A DNA stretch of 64,000 bases from Ornithinibacillus californiensis (GCF_001038485.1 NZ_LDUE01000050.1:107054-171053); one strand, 5' to 3'. Numbered from the stretch's first letter, positions 1-8,393 are shown. Translations and numbers: made by a program. The notes: generated by a model from the sequence alone, not told the origin.

Positions 1-303
1 TATAACAAATTTATTAAGTGTCTTATGAAGACCTTCCCGTCCACCAAGAACTTGTCCATCGACAATGTTGATTACCTCTGCAAAGGTTAGCCGTTCAAAG
101 TTCTCTTTCTTTTTCCGTTCAATACGAATCGTACCTACCCGTTCAATGGTACTAACTAAACCGATATTTTCCGCTTCTTTAATTGCGCGATAAGCTGTTC
201 CCTCGCTAACGTTAAGATCTTTTGCTATTTGTCTTACCGATATTTTACTCCCGACTGATAATGATATAATGTGCTGAATAATTTGTTCATGTTTTGTAGC
301 CAT
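1..303 (-). CDS. ytoI: YtoI-type CBS/DRTGG transcriptional regulator, N-terminus only
   Basis: The first 101 codons are visible, starting at an ATG at 303; the rest lies beyond the left edge. The N-terminus forms a winged helix-turn-helix (about residues 18-62, with VRQIAKDLNVSEGTAYRAIK as the recognition region), followed by the start of a DRTGG-like segment (FAEVINIVDGQVLGG). In B. subtilis YtoI this is followed by paired CBS domains and a thioesterase-like domain, none of which can be seen here. It lies next to ytpI as in B. subtilis. The ligand is unknown. The family call rests on the HTH plus synteny. Confidence 0.8.
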   Translation of the reverse strand, partial: MATKHEQIIQHIISLSVGSKISVRQIAKDLNVSEGTAYRAIKEAENIGLVSTIERVGTIRIERKKKENFERLTFAEVINIVDGQVLGGREGLHKTLNKFVI

Positions 304-380
304 TTGCCTCACCGACTTTCAACTGTACTAGTCATCTTTAGTAACTATATTATACAGATGAATCGCATTGGGCTCAATGT

Positions 381-605
381 TTAAGCGTCTGTTTGTCTAA
401 ATTTCTCATATTCCTGTTCCATTACAGGTGGTTCAGACATTTTTAGCAAAGTTGCTAAGTTCGATCCAAACACTAATACAAAAAAAGCTAACCAAGCACC
501 CCAGAACATTAATTCTAGTTGTGAGTTAGCTGCTGGAATTAATGGCCAGGCAAAATATAAAAAGAATGCCGCTAGTAATAACCGCAGAAAAGCGTAATGT
601 CTCAT
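381..605 (-). CDS. ytpI: YtpI-like small membrane protein
   Basis: This 74-residue protein has two predicted membrane segments (about residues 5-22 and 32-52) and a short charged cytoplasmic tail. A strong GGAGG ribosome binding site precedes the ATG. Size, hydropathy profile and position beside ytoI match B. subtilis YtpI. Its function is unknown. It marks the conserved left boundary of the pilus island. Confidence 0.8.
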   Translation of the reverse strand: MRHYAFLRLLLAAFFLYFAWPLIPAANSQLELMFWGAWLAFFVLVFGSNLATLLKMSEPPVMEQEYEKFRQTDA

Positions 606-694
606 AATTAATCTCCTCCTTTTTTAACTATATTTATGTATATCTCTTGATAAACAGAACATGCTTATCAGTTGATTCATTTTGTAATTGCATA

Positions 695-722
695 CAAAAA
701 GACAACCAAATTTGGTTGCCTT
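695..722 (-). terminator. Rho-independent terminator of the distal pil genes
   Basis: Just after the PilO-like stop, the minus strand reads an 8-bp stem ggcaaccaaatttggttgtc followed by TTTTTG. It ends the pilD-M-N-O transcript. Confidence 0.85.
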
Positions 723-723
723 A

Positions 724-1248
724 TTAATTGTTCGTATAATAAGTTGTAAAATTAATTCTTGCAAAAACATCGGCTTCATTTTGACTTATTTCAATTGTGT
801 CAACAGTAGCAAATCGTTCTCCATCTAACATCCCTGCTATAAAAACATTCACATTACGAAGATTATCAGCTCCAACTTCAACTAAATAAGAAGCCTGATT
901 GAGTTGAGTTGTAGAAGATTCACTCGGTTCTATTGACTCAACATAATTAATCGTGACACTATTTCTACTAGCTAGTTTATTTAAACTAGCTAAAACCGAG
1001 TCTGTTTCTTTCGTGTCAGGAATTTGAGTTAGTAACTTAGTTTGTTCTTCATCATTATTCTCACTATGTTCTTGATCAGATATTCTATTTACGGCATTTT
1101 CATACATCGCAATTTCCTTTTCCACCTGGTCCAGTTCTGCTTTTTTAGGCTCAACAACTGTAAAAAACAAAGTAAGATAGAGTAACCCTGCTATAAGGAA
1201 TATCCCAATAAAAATGAAGGTGAAAGCTTTCGGCCACTTATTATTCAT
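724..1248 (-). CDS. pilO: PilO-like type IV pilus alignment protein
   Basis: The protein is 174 residues. It has a short cytoplasmic N-terminus, one membrane segment (about residues 9-30), a coiled-coil stretch (about 33-75) and a C-terminal ferredoxin-like region, which is the PilO/GspM-type bitopic layout. It overlaps the upstream PilN-like gene by 8 nt and is the last gene of the run pilD-M-N-O. In known systems PilO pairs with PilN and links the cytoplasmic PilM ring to the pilus base. Sequence similarity in this family is low, so the call relies mainly on architecture and position. Confidence 0.72.
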   Translation of the reverse strand: MNNKWPKAFTFIFIGIFLIAGLLYLTLFFTVVEPKKAELDQVEKEIAMYENAVNRISDQEHSENNDEEQTKLLTQIPDTKETDSVLASLNKLASRNSVTINYVESIEPSESSTTQLNQASYLVEVGADNLRNVNVFIAGMLDGERFATVDTIEISQNEADVFARINFTTYYTNN

Positions 1249-1783
1249 TGGGATTCAGCTCCTTTTTAAGAACCTCTTCATCAAATAAAACGGTTAAAGT
1301 CGCTTGATAGCCAAGCTCTACTTTACTAACCCCAGTTAGTTGAACATCCTGGACATATTTCACATCTAATAGGCTGGAAACATAAGAGCTAACCGCTATT
1401 AGATGAGGAAACGTAACATCAACAATTAACTGAGTGGAATCACCATTCTCATAACTTTGCAGTTGATTAAGATTCGGTATTAATCCTATGATTTCTTCAT
1501 ACAAGTCAACCGTTGGTAAAGAGGATCGTTGTAAGTTTTCGACAGCTTGTTGAAGTTGTTGAAGTCGTTGTTGATCCGCAATTTCTACTTGATTTTCTGA
1601 AATAACTGCTTCTAGCTTTTCAACATAGGCACTTTTTTCATTTAACTCATGCGTTAACAAATAAGTCTGGTACCAGGTGACACCAATAGCTAAACTAATA
1701 AGGAGTATTGCCAAAAGGCTAAACATAAATGGAGCAATTTTTTTCTTCTCTTGTTTCTCTAGAAAATTAATTTCTACATTCAT
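1241..1783 (-). CDS. pilN: PilN-like type IV pilus assembly protein
   Basis: The protein is 180 residues with an N-terminal VEINFLEKQ segment. This corresponds to the INFLP-type peptide by which PilN tails dock into PilM. A membrane helix follows (about residues 18-39), then a coiled coil (about 45-85) and a globular extracytoplasmic domain. The gene overlaps pilM by 4 nt upstream and pilO by 8 nt downstream, implying translational coupling. It should form the transmembrane bridge between the PilM ring and the cell-wall side. Confidence 0.78.
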   Translation of the reverse strand: MNVEINFLEKQEKKKIAPFMFSLLAILLISLAIGVTWYQTYLLTHELNEKSAYVEKLEAVISENQVEIADQQRLQQLQQAVENLQRSSLPTVDLYEEIIGLIPNLNQLQSYENGDSTQLIVDVTFPHLIAVSSYVSSLLDVKYVQDVQLTGVSKVELGYQATLTVLFDEEVLKKELNPNE

Positions 1784-2715
1784 GTGTTGCTCCCCTTTTT
1801 CAGGTCATATGGTTTCAGAGCTAGACCAAGTACATCAATATATTTTAGTTCTTCTTCGTTGTCTGAGAAAGAAAAGATTTCAGCTGAAATTCTTTCCTTC
1901 AATGACTTTTGTACTTCAGATAAATAAGGAAAATCCCCAGATAAAAGAACCAAGTTTATATTTGCTTGACCGTTTGAAATGGAATATTGGTAAAAGTCAA
2001 TTATACGATTGACTTCAATACTATATTCATTAATTATTCCTTCCACTTCACTTCTGCTTAAATCTAATTGTTGTTCGTTCAACGATTGTTTAATGTATCG
2101 AGTAAAAACTGCCTTATGATTATGGAAGGCTGTTAATATCAGTGCATCCAAATTCCACTGTATATGTAATACATGATCATTCTCTTTTCGGTATCGTTTG
2201 TAGTAATAGCGATACACTGACAGCGAAGTTAAATCAGCAACTACCGGTTTTAAACCTGCCTCTCGGAACACTTCCTCAAATGCCACTATTTTATCCTTGG
2301 GGTAGGCATATAAAAGTATATTACGTTGTTGATTTTCTTCATCTAAGAACTCAACAGAGATAGATGGATTGGCAAAAGGTAGAAAGAAGCTATTACCTAA
2401 TTGATTCTTCAAATAACTAATTGCCTCTTCTTCAGTTAATGCTGCCGGAACCTGTAAGGGACGAATAACAACAGCGTCATCCGGTAAACAGAAGAATAAA
2501 TCTTTCCGCTTCCACCTTTTTTTCCTTACTAACTTAGATAGTATAGTAACTAAGACCGACCTATTTATAATCGCTCCATCTTTAATGGTTTCATGCGGCA
2601 ATTCTAACTCACCTTGGTCAACTAAACTATCGAGTGTAGCATGTTTATGATAGGAATAGCGTAATACTCTATTGGTAATAACAATATTTATCCTGCCTTT
2701 TCTCATTAGTCCCAT
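1780..2715 (-). CDS. pilM: PilM-like actin-fold pilus assembly protein
   Basis: The protein is 311 residues, cytoplasmic and without membrane segments, as expected for the FtsA-related PilM ring protein. The actin-type phosphate motifs are weak, which is common in Gram-positive PilM. The position immediately upstream of PilN and PilO, with 4-nt overlap, is the strongest argument. An ATG with a GGTGG-type ribosome binding site starts it. PilM would bind the PilN N-terminal peptide and contact PilB/PilT. Confidence 0.75.
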   Translation of the reverse strand: MGLMRKGRINIVITNRVLRYSYHKHATLDSLVDQGELELPHETIKDGAIINRSVLVTILSKLVRKKRWKRKDLFFCLPDDAVVIRPLQVPAALTEEEAISYLKNQLGNSFFLPFANPSISVEFLDEENQQRNILLYAYPKDKIVAFEEVFREAGLKPVVADLTSLSVYRYYYKRYRKENDHVLHIQWNLDALILTAFHNHKAVFTRYIKQSLNEQQLDLSRSEVEGIINEYSIEVNRIIDFYQYSISNGQANINLVLLSGDFPYLSEVQKSLKERISAEIFSFSDNEEELKYIDVLGLALKPYDLKKGSNT

Positions 2716-2727
2716 GCTACCACCTTC

Positions 2728-3474
2728 TTAAATGTTTGTTAAATACCAACTCACGATGGAGTCACCGTAAAAATAAGCGATTAATGTACCAATCACAATA
2801 TACGGTCCAAATGGTACTGGTTGTTTTCGGTCAATTCGCTTTAATAAAATCAATAGTATTCCAATTACCGCACCAATAACACAAGATAAAAAGAATGCTA
2901 GCAGTACTTGCTGTAAGCCCAACACTATACCAAGTACAGCAAACAACTTCATATCTCCAGCTCCCATCCCACCACGGCTAACTAGAATTATGATAGCTAT
3001 GACGGCGAATCCAGTAATGGCACCAGTAATGGATGACCACCAAGGATTTAGTGGTTCTACAATTCGTAGTACTATAAAGAATGGTAAAAAGAAAATCAAT
3101 ACTTTATTTGGTATAAGCATATAGTTAATATCTGTAACAAATATTATTACTAGCATAGAAACTAATAATAATGAAATAATTAACTCCATACTAAATCCAT
3201 ATTGTATGTACGATATTGCAAATAAAGCTCCTGTTAACACTTCTACCAAAGGATACATTGGTGAAATTTTCACCTTACAATGACGACATTTACCACCTTG
3301 AAATATGTATGATAGTAGAGGAATCAGTTCGTACCACGTTAATTGGTGGTTACAATGCGGGCATTGTGATCGGTCATTGATGAATGGTTTGTTTTGTGGT
3401 AGTCGTAGACCTACTACGTTAAAGAATGAGCCGAAAATATTGCCTATAATTATAAAGATAATTTCAACGAACAA
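2728..3474 (-). CDS. pilD: Prepilin peptidase/N-methyltransferase (A24A family)
   Basis: This 248-residue integral membrane aspartic protease has an N-terminal domain carrying two CxxC pairs (CPHC, CRHC, about residues 38-65) that bind zinc in the bifunctional peptidase/methylase subfamily. Both catalytic aspartates are visible: the TD before INYMLIP and the GAGD of GMGAGDMKLF. It starts at a TTG behind GAGGTGA. It would cleave after the glycine of the G|FTLVE and G|VTLVE prepilins encoded in this locus. It follows the pilin gene but lies beyond a terminator, so it should be expressed at a lower level. Confidence 0.92.
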   Translation of the reverse strand: MFVEIIFIIIGNIFGSFFNVVGLRLPQNKPFINDRSQCPHCNHQLTWYELIPLLSYIFQGGKCRHCKVKISPMYPLVEVLTGALFAISYIQYGFSMELIISLLLVSMLVIIFVTDINYMLIPNKVLIFFLPFFIVLRIVEPLNPWWSSITGAITGFAVIAIIILVSRGGMGAGDMKLFAVLGIVLGLQQVLLAFFLSCVIGAVIGILLILLKRIDRKQPVPFGPYIVIGTLIAYFYGDSIVSWYLTNI

Positions 3475-3511
3475 TTACTTCACCTCGAGTTTCAATATAT
3501 CCCATGTGTAT

Positions 3512-3543
3512 CAAAAACAAACGCCCTTTAGGGGCGTTTGTTT
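3512..3543 (-). terminator. Strong terminator/attenuator after the pilin gene
   Basis: The minus strand reads a GC-rich stem (AACAAACGCCC, loop CTAAA, GGGCGTTTGTT) followed by U residues directly behind the pilin stop. It should limit read-through into pilD-M-N-O and so raise the pilin:assembly-protein ratio. Confidence 0.9.
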
Positions 3544-3910
3544 AATGTGTAATATTACTAAGGTCTATATCTCCATTACTCTTTATATCAACATAACCAC
3601 CATATACTTTTGTATCATCCCCTGGAACAGTTGGAACATCTTCAAGGTACCCTGCTGATTCCAAGGCAACAACTGAGTATTGTAATCCATTTATTGAGGT
3701 CTTACTATCTTCAAGACCGCTAACATGAGCCAACCTAGCAGCATTTTTAATCAGTTCCAAATTAGCTTCGTGAGCCTTGTCTTCTGAATCACCGATAACA
3801 TTCCCAATCGCAGGAACTGCAATCGCCAAAATAATCCCCAAAATAACAATAACTGCTAGAAGCTCTACTAATGTAAAACCTTTTTGATTTTTGAACATAC
3901 GTTTTAACAT
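3542..3910 (-). CDS. pilA: Major type IV pilin
   Basis: The 122-residue prepilin has a short basic leader (MLKRMFKNQKG), a cleavage site G|FTLVELLAVI, the conserved Glu at +5, and a classic hydrophobic N-terminal alpha-helix. A small globular domain of about 85 residues follows. No cysteine pair is present. It is the only gene of the locus with its own promoter and a structured leader upstream and a terminator downstream, which fits the abundant structural subunit. A GGTGGGG ribosome binding site precedes the ATG. Confidence 0.92.
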   Translation of the reverse strand: MLKRMFKNQKGFTLVELLAVIVILGIILAIAVPAIGNVIGDSEDKAHEANLELIKNAARLAHVSGLEDSKTSINGLQYSVVALESAGYLEDVPTVPGDDTKVYGGYVDIKSNGDIDLSNITH

Positions 3911-3944
3911 TTATTTCCCCACCTTTATAATTTTTAAAAAAATC

Positions 3945-4028
3945 ATAGTTGGTCGGTTGCACTACTAGCTCCTAACTATCCAAGTGCCCATGTACAGATA
4001 GTTAATCATCGCTTCCTACATAAGTCCT
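3945..4028 (-). ncRNA. c-di-GMP-II riboswitch in the pilin leader
   Basis: The minus-strand RNA contains the diagnostic core CTAGTAGTGCAACCGACC (about 3968-3951) and TGGGCACTTG (3990-3981). Both match the published Clostridium acetobutylicum c-di-GMP-II aptamer as I remember it. Helix P2 is a perfect 8-bp pair between 4004-3997 (TAACTATC) and 3980-3973 (GATAGTTA), at the same place as P2 in that aptamer. The GGAA...GATGA segment 5' of P2 is also conserved. The closing helix P1 is not clear by eye. A run of seven U residues follows at 3942-3936. The ligand is inferred from the conserved core; I could not run a covariance search. Confidence 0.88.
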
Positions 4029-4034
4029 ATTAAC

Positions 4035-4063
4035 ATTATAATTTACATTGCGACATTAATCTA
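4035..4063 (-). promoter_or_regulatory. Internal promoter for the pilin gene
   Basis: There is a consensus -10 TATAAT (4040-4035) with a weak -35 TAGATT 17 nt upstream. Transcription would start near 4028, immediately before the riboswitch. Confidence 0.6.
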
Positions 4064-4070
4064 CAATAAA

Positions 4071-5267
4071 TTATATATTTTCAAACAAGGAGAACATCGG
4101 AATAACAACTGCTGCAATAATACTTCCAACGATTACCGTTAGTATGATAATCATTAATGGTTCTATTAAAGTTTTAATTCTAGTTGATAATTGCTCTACC
4201 TCTTCTTCATAGAAGTTGGCAGCTTTTAATAACATCTGATCAAGCGTACCAGTCTTTTCCCCAATTTGCACCATTTGAATCACAAGTGCTGGAAATGCCC
4301 AATGTTCTTTCATCGGAATGGTCATTGATTCTCCAATTTCAAGTGACTTCCTTACTTTTCTCAAGACTTCTTTTAATACCCGGTTTCCTACTACTTCTTC
4401 TGTTATCTCTACCGATTGCAAAATAGGAACAGAACTATTAACTAGCGTACTTAAAGTGGTCGTTAATCTAACAAGAGCACCTTTATGAACTAATACACCA
4501 AATAAGGGCATTTTCATTTTTATCTTATCCACCCTATAAGCAAATGACTCTTTTTTTAATAGTGAGCGATATAGTACATAGATGCCAGCTAGGAAGAGCA
4601 AGACTAACCACCAAAAAGCACCTGCGAAGTTACTTAAACTAAGTATAAATTGTGTAAATGGTGGTATTTCTTCCCCTAATGAGTTAAACATGCCTATGAA
4701 CTGTGGAACAACAAATACTAGTAAAAAAATACTTAAAAATAAAGTAATAACACCAACAATACTCGGATACATCAACGCCGAAACAATACGCTGTTTATTT
4801 CGATATTCCTTTTCAAAGTAATCAGCCATTTCATTAAGGATTTCATCTAGTTTACCACTGGCTTCTCCGGCTATTATCATATTAACAAGTAGAGCAGGGA
4901 ATATTTTAGGATGATTAGCAACAGCCTTTGATAAGGATTCCCCACGATCTAATTGTCTATCTATGTCTAATAAAGCGGCTTTAAGAATAGGGCTTTCTGT
5001 TTGCTTAGCCATCGTTTTTGTTGAATCTGAGATGGGTATACCGGCGTGTATAAGTGTTGCATACTGCCTTAAAAACATAACAAATTCTTTATTCTTTACT
5101 CTTTTTGTTAATACAATATCTTTATTCCATATTGGTGTTTCCTTAATTTCAATAACAAAGAGTCGATTTTTTTCTAGTTCTTGCAGGGCTAATTCTTTCG
5201 TTTCCGCTTCTATTTTTCCTTTAATTGCATCACCGGCTAAGTTTTTAGCGACATATTGATAATTCAA
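4071..5267 (-). CDS. pilC: PilC-type inner membrane platform protein
   Basis: The 398-residue GspF/PilC family protein has two homologous cytoplasmic helical domains (about residues 65-190 and 265-395), each followed by membrane segments (about 165-190, 215-240 and 370-395). It carries the family signatures GEASGKLDEIL and GEKTGTLDQML. It anchors the pilus machine in the membrane and couples the PilB/PilT ATPases to subunit insertion or removal. It lies 3 nt after pilT. Length is typical. Confidence 0.93.
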   Translation of the reverse strand: MNYQYVAKNLAGDAIKGKIEAETKELALQELEKNRLFVIEIKETPIWNKDIVLTKRVKNKEFVMFLRQYATLIHAGIPISDSTKTMAKQTESPILKAALLDIDRQLDRGESLSKAVANHPKIFPALLVNMIIAGEASGKLDEILNEMADYFEKEYRNKQRIVSALMYPSIVGVITLFLSIFLLVFVVPQFIGMFNSLGEEIPPFTQFILSLSNFAGAFWWLVLLFLAGIYVLYRSLLKKESFAYRVDKIKMKMPLFGVLVHKGALVRLTTTLSTLVNSSVPILQSVEITEEVVGNRVLKEVLRKVRKSLEIGESMTIPMKEHWAFPALVIQMVQIGEKTGTLDQMLLKAANFYEEEVEQLSTRIKTLIEPLMIIILTVIVGSIIAAVVIPMFSLFENI

Positions 5268-5270
5268 TGC

Positions 5271-6311
5271 CTAAACTCCCCTTTCCTGCATAAAAGGAGC
5301 AGCCGTTTCTATAGAAATTTTATTTTCTTGAACTAATCGTCTTAAATCCATTTCTAATGTATGCATTCCTTGCTCTTTAGAGGTTTGCAGTACACTTTGA
5401 ATTTGATGTAGTTTCTCATTTCGTATCAAATTCTTAATGGCAGGATTATTAATTAATACCTCTGTCGCTACACGTCTACCTGAGTTATCTTTTGTTAATA
5501 GAAGACGTTGGGAAATCACCGCTTTTAATATAGTTGATAGCTGAATTCGAATCTGGTCCTGCTGCTCTGATGGAAAGACATCAATAATCCGCTCTATCGT
5601 TGAGACCGCATCTGTTGTATGTAATGTGCCAAATACTAAATGACCAGTCTCTGCTGCCGTTATTGCCGTAGCTATCGTTTCCAAGTCACGCATCTCACCA
5701 ACTAAGATAACGTCTGGATCTTGCCGTAAGCTCGCACGTAATCCACCAGAAAAGCTATTCGTGTCAAATCCAACTTCTCGTTGATCAATCACAGACTTAT
5801 TATGTGTGTGCATATATTCAATAGGATCTTCTAAAGTAATAATATGCTTGTACATCGTTTGGTTCATATAATCAATCATAGAAGCTAGAGTAGTACTTTT
5901 CCCACTTCCTGTTGGACCAGTCACGAGGACTAAGCCCTGTTGATGCGTAGTGAGTTTCCTAGTAATTGGAGGCAAATCTAATTCATCAAGCGTAGGTATT
6001 CTACTAGGGACTATCCGTATCGCCATAGACAATTCCCCTCGCTGATAGTATGTATTAATGCGAAAACGTGATATACCACTAATTCCATAGGAAAAATCTA
6101 TCTCGCGTTTTCTCTCAAGTTCTCTCCACAAATCTTCCGGTAAGATGTCTTGAATAATAATCTTGGTCATCGACGGTAATATTTTTTCCTTGTCTTGTTC
6201 AACTAGCTTACCATTAATACGAAAAATAGGGGCTTTACCGATTGTCAAATGTACATCAGAAGCGTTCATCTGATAAGCTTCCTTTAACCACTGCTCAAAC
6301 TGCTCCTTCAC
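5271..6311 (-). CDS. pilT: PilT twitching/retraction ATPase
   Basis: The 346-residue secretion ATPase has Walker A GPTGSGKSTT, an Asp box, Walker B VILVGEMRD and His box HLVFGTLHT. The C-terminal motif AIKNLIRNEK corresponds to the AIRNLIRE signature of PilT retraction motors. It sits between pilB and pilC, 13 nt and 3 nt apart. A retraction ATPase separates this system from the B. subtilis comG competence pseudopilus, which lacks PilT, and points to dynamic pili (twitching, adhesion or DNA uptake). Confidence 0.93.
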   Translation of the reverse strand: MKEQFEQWLKEAYQMNASDVHLTIGKAPIFRINGKLVEQDKEKILPSMTKIIIQDILPEDLWRELERKREIDFSYGISGISRFRINTYYQRGELSMAIRIVPSRIPTLDELDLPPITRKLTTHQQGLVLVTGPTGSGKSTTLASMIDYMNQTMYKHIITLEDPIEYMHTHNKSVIDQREVGFDTNSFSGGLRASLRQDPDVILVGEMRDLETIATAITAAETGHLVFGTLHTTDAVSTIERIIDVFPSEQQDQIRIQLSTILKAVISQRLLLTKDNSGRRVATEVLINNPAIKNLIRNEKLHQIQSVLQTSKEQGMHTLEMDLRRLVQENKISIETAAPFMQERGV

Positions 6312-6324
6312 GAATTTACCCCCT

Positions 6325-7950
6325 TTAAATACTAATTGAGATTTGCATAATTTCTTCCATCGTCGTTAGCCCATCTTTAACCTTTTCTAATCCATCTTGA
6401 ATTAAGAAGCTTGTCCCCTGCTGCTTCATATATTCCTTAACTTCCTTAATAGAAGTGTGGTTGAGTAACATACTCTTAATTGTATCATCCATTACAATTA
6501 CTTCATGAACGGCAATTCTTCCACGATAACCTTGCTGATGACAGCTGCTACAACCTTTTCCAAAATATACGTGCTCCACTTCGATACCATTTTTAAGGAA
6601 TATATCTTTTTCCATTTCAGTAGCTTCTCTTTTAGACTGACAATCTCTACAAATCTTACGTACTAGCCTTTGTGCTACGACACCATTTAACGAGGTAACT
6701 ACTAAATATGGTTCCACACCCATATCTATCAGTCGCGGCACCGTATCAATCGCACTATTCGTATGAAGTGTACTAAATACTAAGTGACCTGTTAAGGAAG
6801 CACGGATAGCGATTTCTGCTGTTTCCTGGTCTCGAATCTCCCCTACCATGATAATATTGGGGTCTTGTCTTAAAATTGAACGTAAACCATTAGCGAATGT
6901 AAGACCAACTGCACTGTTTACTTGAACTTGATTGATACCTTTTAACTGATACTCTACCGGATCTTCGATAGTAATAATATTGACATGTTCCTTGTTTAAG
7001 AGATTAATTGATGCATATAAGGTCGATGTTTTACCAGAACCTGTTGGGCCTGTCAATAGTACTAGTCCAGATGGCTGCGTTATTAATTGTCTGTACTTTT
7101 GATGATTGCCTTTCGAAAAATTCATCTCGCTTAGCTGCATCAAAGCATTATTTAAATCTAGAATACGAATAACCACTTTTTCTCCATAAACCGTAGGAAG
7201 GCAAGAAATACGTAAATCAACTGGTGTCGTGTTAACCATCATTTTTATACGACCATCTTGCGGTAAGCGGGTTTGTGTAATATTTAATTCAGCAAGAATT
7301 TTAATTCTAGCAACTAGTGAGTTTTGAACCTGCTTGGGAATAACCGTTTCCGTATGTAATCTGCCATCAATCCGATATCGCACATAAACATCATTTTCAT
7401 GTGGGTCAATATGAATATCACTTGCCCGTAACTGAACTGCTGCATTCAACAATTGATCCAACATCCGAATAACTGGTGCCTCATCTTCGCCCTCAGAAAT
7501 CGTTAAATCAATTCCTCTATCTTCTTTAAAATAGTATTTGTTGATAGCATGTAGAATATCATCTTTTGTAGCAATTACCGGTGAAATACTAAGTCCAGTT
7601 GATAACTCTAAATCATCGATGATAAAGTAATCCATTGGGTCCTTCATTGCGATAATTAAGGAGCCATCTTTTATTTTTAAAGGCATGATGTGATTTCTTT
7701 GTGCAATTTCCTTTGATACAAATCCTAACACTTTTTCATCGATAGGATATTGATATAGTGAAACTTGAGGAATTCCTAACTGAAATTCTAAGACTTCAAT
7801 TAGTTGTCTTTCTGTTATATAACCGCGCTCTAAAAGAGCATCTCCAAGCTTTTGGTTAGGCTTCTTATATTCAATTGTTTCATTTATTTTGGCCTCTGTT
7901 ACTATTCCTGCTTCTTGGAGTAAATCTCCTAAACGCTTACGATTTGGCAT
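6325..7950 (-). CDS. pilB: PilB assembly ATPase with N-terminal MshEN c-di-GMP-binding domain
   Basis: The protein is 541 residues from the ATG at 7950, chosen because GGAGTG lies 6 nt upstream. Residues about 1-140 form a T2SSE_N/MshEN domain with two tandem 24-residue motifs (RLGDLL...AGIV from 6, KLGDALLERGYI...LEFQ from 34) that in MshE bind c-di-GMP. The ATPase domain has GPTGSGKTST, IIMVGEIRD and HLVFSTLHT. A tetracysteine zinc site (CRDC, CSSC) lies near residue 430. It powers pilin polymerisation. The first motif deviates slightly at its Q and final positions; the second is close to consensus. Confidence 0.93.
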   Translation of the reverse strand: MPNRKRLGDLLQEAGIVTEAKINETIEYKKPNQKLGDALLERGYITERQLIEVLEFQLGIPQVSLYQYPIDEKVLGFVSKEIAQRNHIMPLKIKDGSLIIAMKDPMDYFIIDDLELSTGLSISPVIATKDDILHAINKYYFKEDRGIDLTISEGEDEAPVIRMLDQLLNAAVQLRASDIHIDPHENDVYVRYRIDGRLHTETVIPKQVQNSLVARIKILAELNITQTRLPQDGRIKMMVNTTPVDLRISCLPTVYGEKVVIRILDLNNALMQLSEMNFSKGNHQKYRQLITQPSGLVLLTGPTGSGKTSTLYASINLLNKEHVNIITIEDPVEYQLKGINQVQVNSAVGLTFANGLRSILRQDPNIIMVGEIRDQETAEIAIRASLTGHLVFSTLHTNSAIDTVPRLIDMGVEPYLVVTSLNGVVAQRLVRKICRDCQSKREATEMEKDIFLKNGIEVEHVYFGKGCSSCHQQGYRGRIAVHEVIVMDDTIKSMLLNHTSIKEVKEYMKQQGTSFLIQDGLEKVKDGLTTMEEIMQISISI

Positions 7951-7955
7951 GCCTT

Positions 7956-8393
7956 TCACTCCGTTTGTGTACTTATTTTAACTTCCATATCATCAATAGA
8001 AAATTCAGAGTCAGGGGTTATCCCTTTACTAGAAAATTTAATACTGATTGGATCTTCCGAATCATCAATAGTGATATCATCAATAACAAATTTATAAAGT
8101 CCTTCGTCATCTAACACTTTTTCTAAAGAGTCACCAGTTGGGTTAGGAATAAAAGTTATTATGTCTTCAACACTAGAAACCTGATTTGGCACAGATTCTT
8201 GAACGAGTTGTTGATAATAATCCACACCCATTTCGGCAATATGAGAAGCAATTAGATGTTCTTCTGTTGTTTTTACTTGTCTTGCAGTATTTGTTACTTG
8301 TGTAAATAACATGAGGACAAATAATAAAATCAGGGTAATAATCATTACGGTCAATACAAGTGCTGCACCATGTTCATTCCCTATCTTTTTCAA
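7956..8393 (-). CDS. PilX-like minor pilin
   Basis: The protein is 145 residues. The N-terminus HGAALVLTVMIITLILLFVL resembles the PilX_N domain (G-x-ALV hydrophobic start) rather than a canonical FTLIE prepilin helix. An acidic extracytoplasmic domain of about 110 residues follows. It overlaps the upstream minor pilin by 4 nt and nearly abuts pilB. In known systems PilX-type minor pilins help initiate fibres. Whether PilD cleaves it at the unusual site is uncertain. Confidence 0.68.
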   Translation of the reverse strand: MKKIGNEHGAALVLTVMIITLILLFVLMLFTQVTNTARQVKTTEEHLIASHIAEMGVDYYQQLVQESVPNQVSSVEDIITFIPNPTGDSLEKVLDDEGLYKFVIDDITIDDSEDPISIKFSSKGITPDSEFSIDDMEVKISTQTE

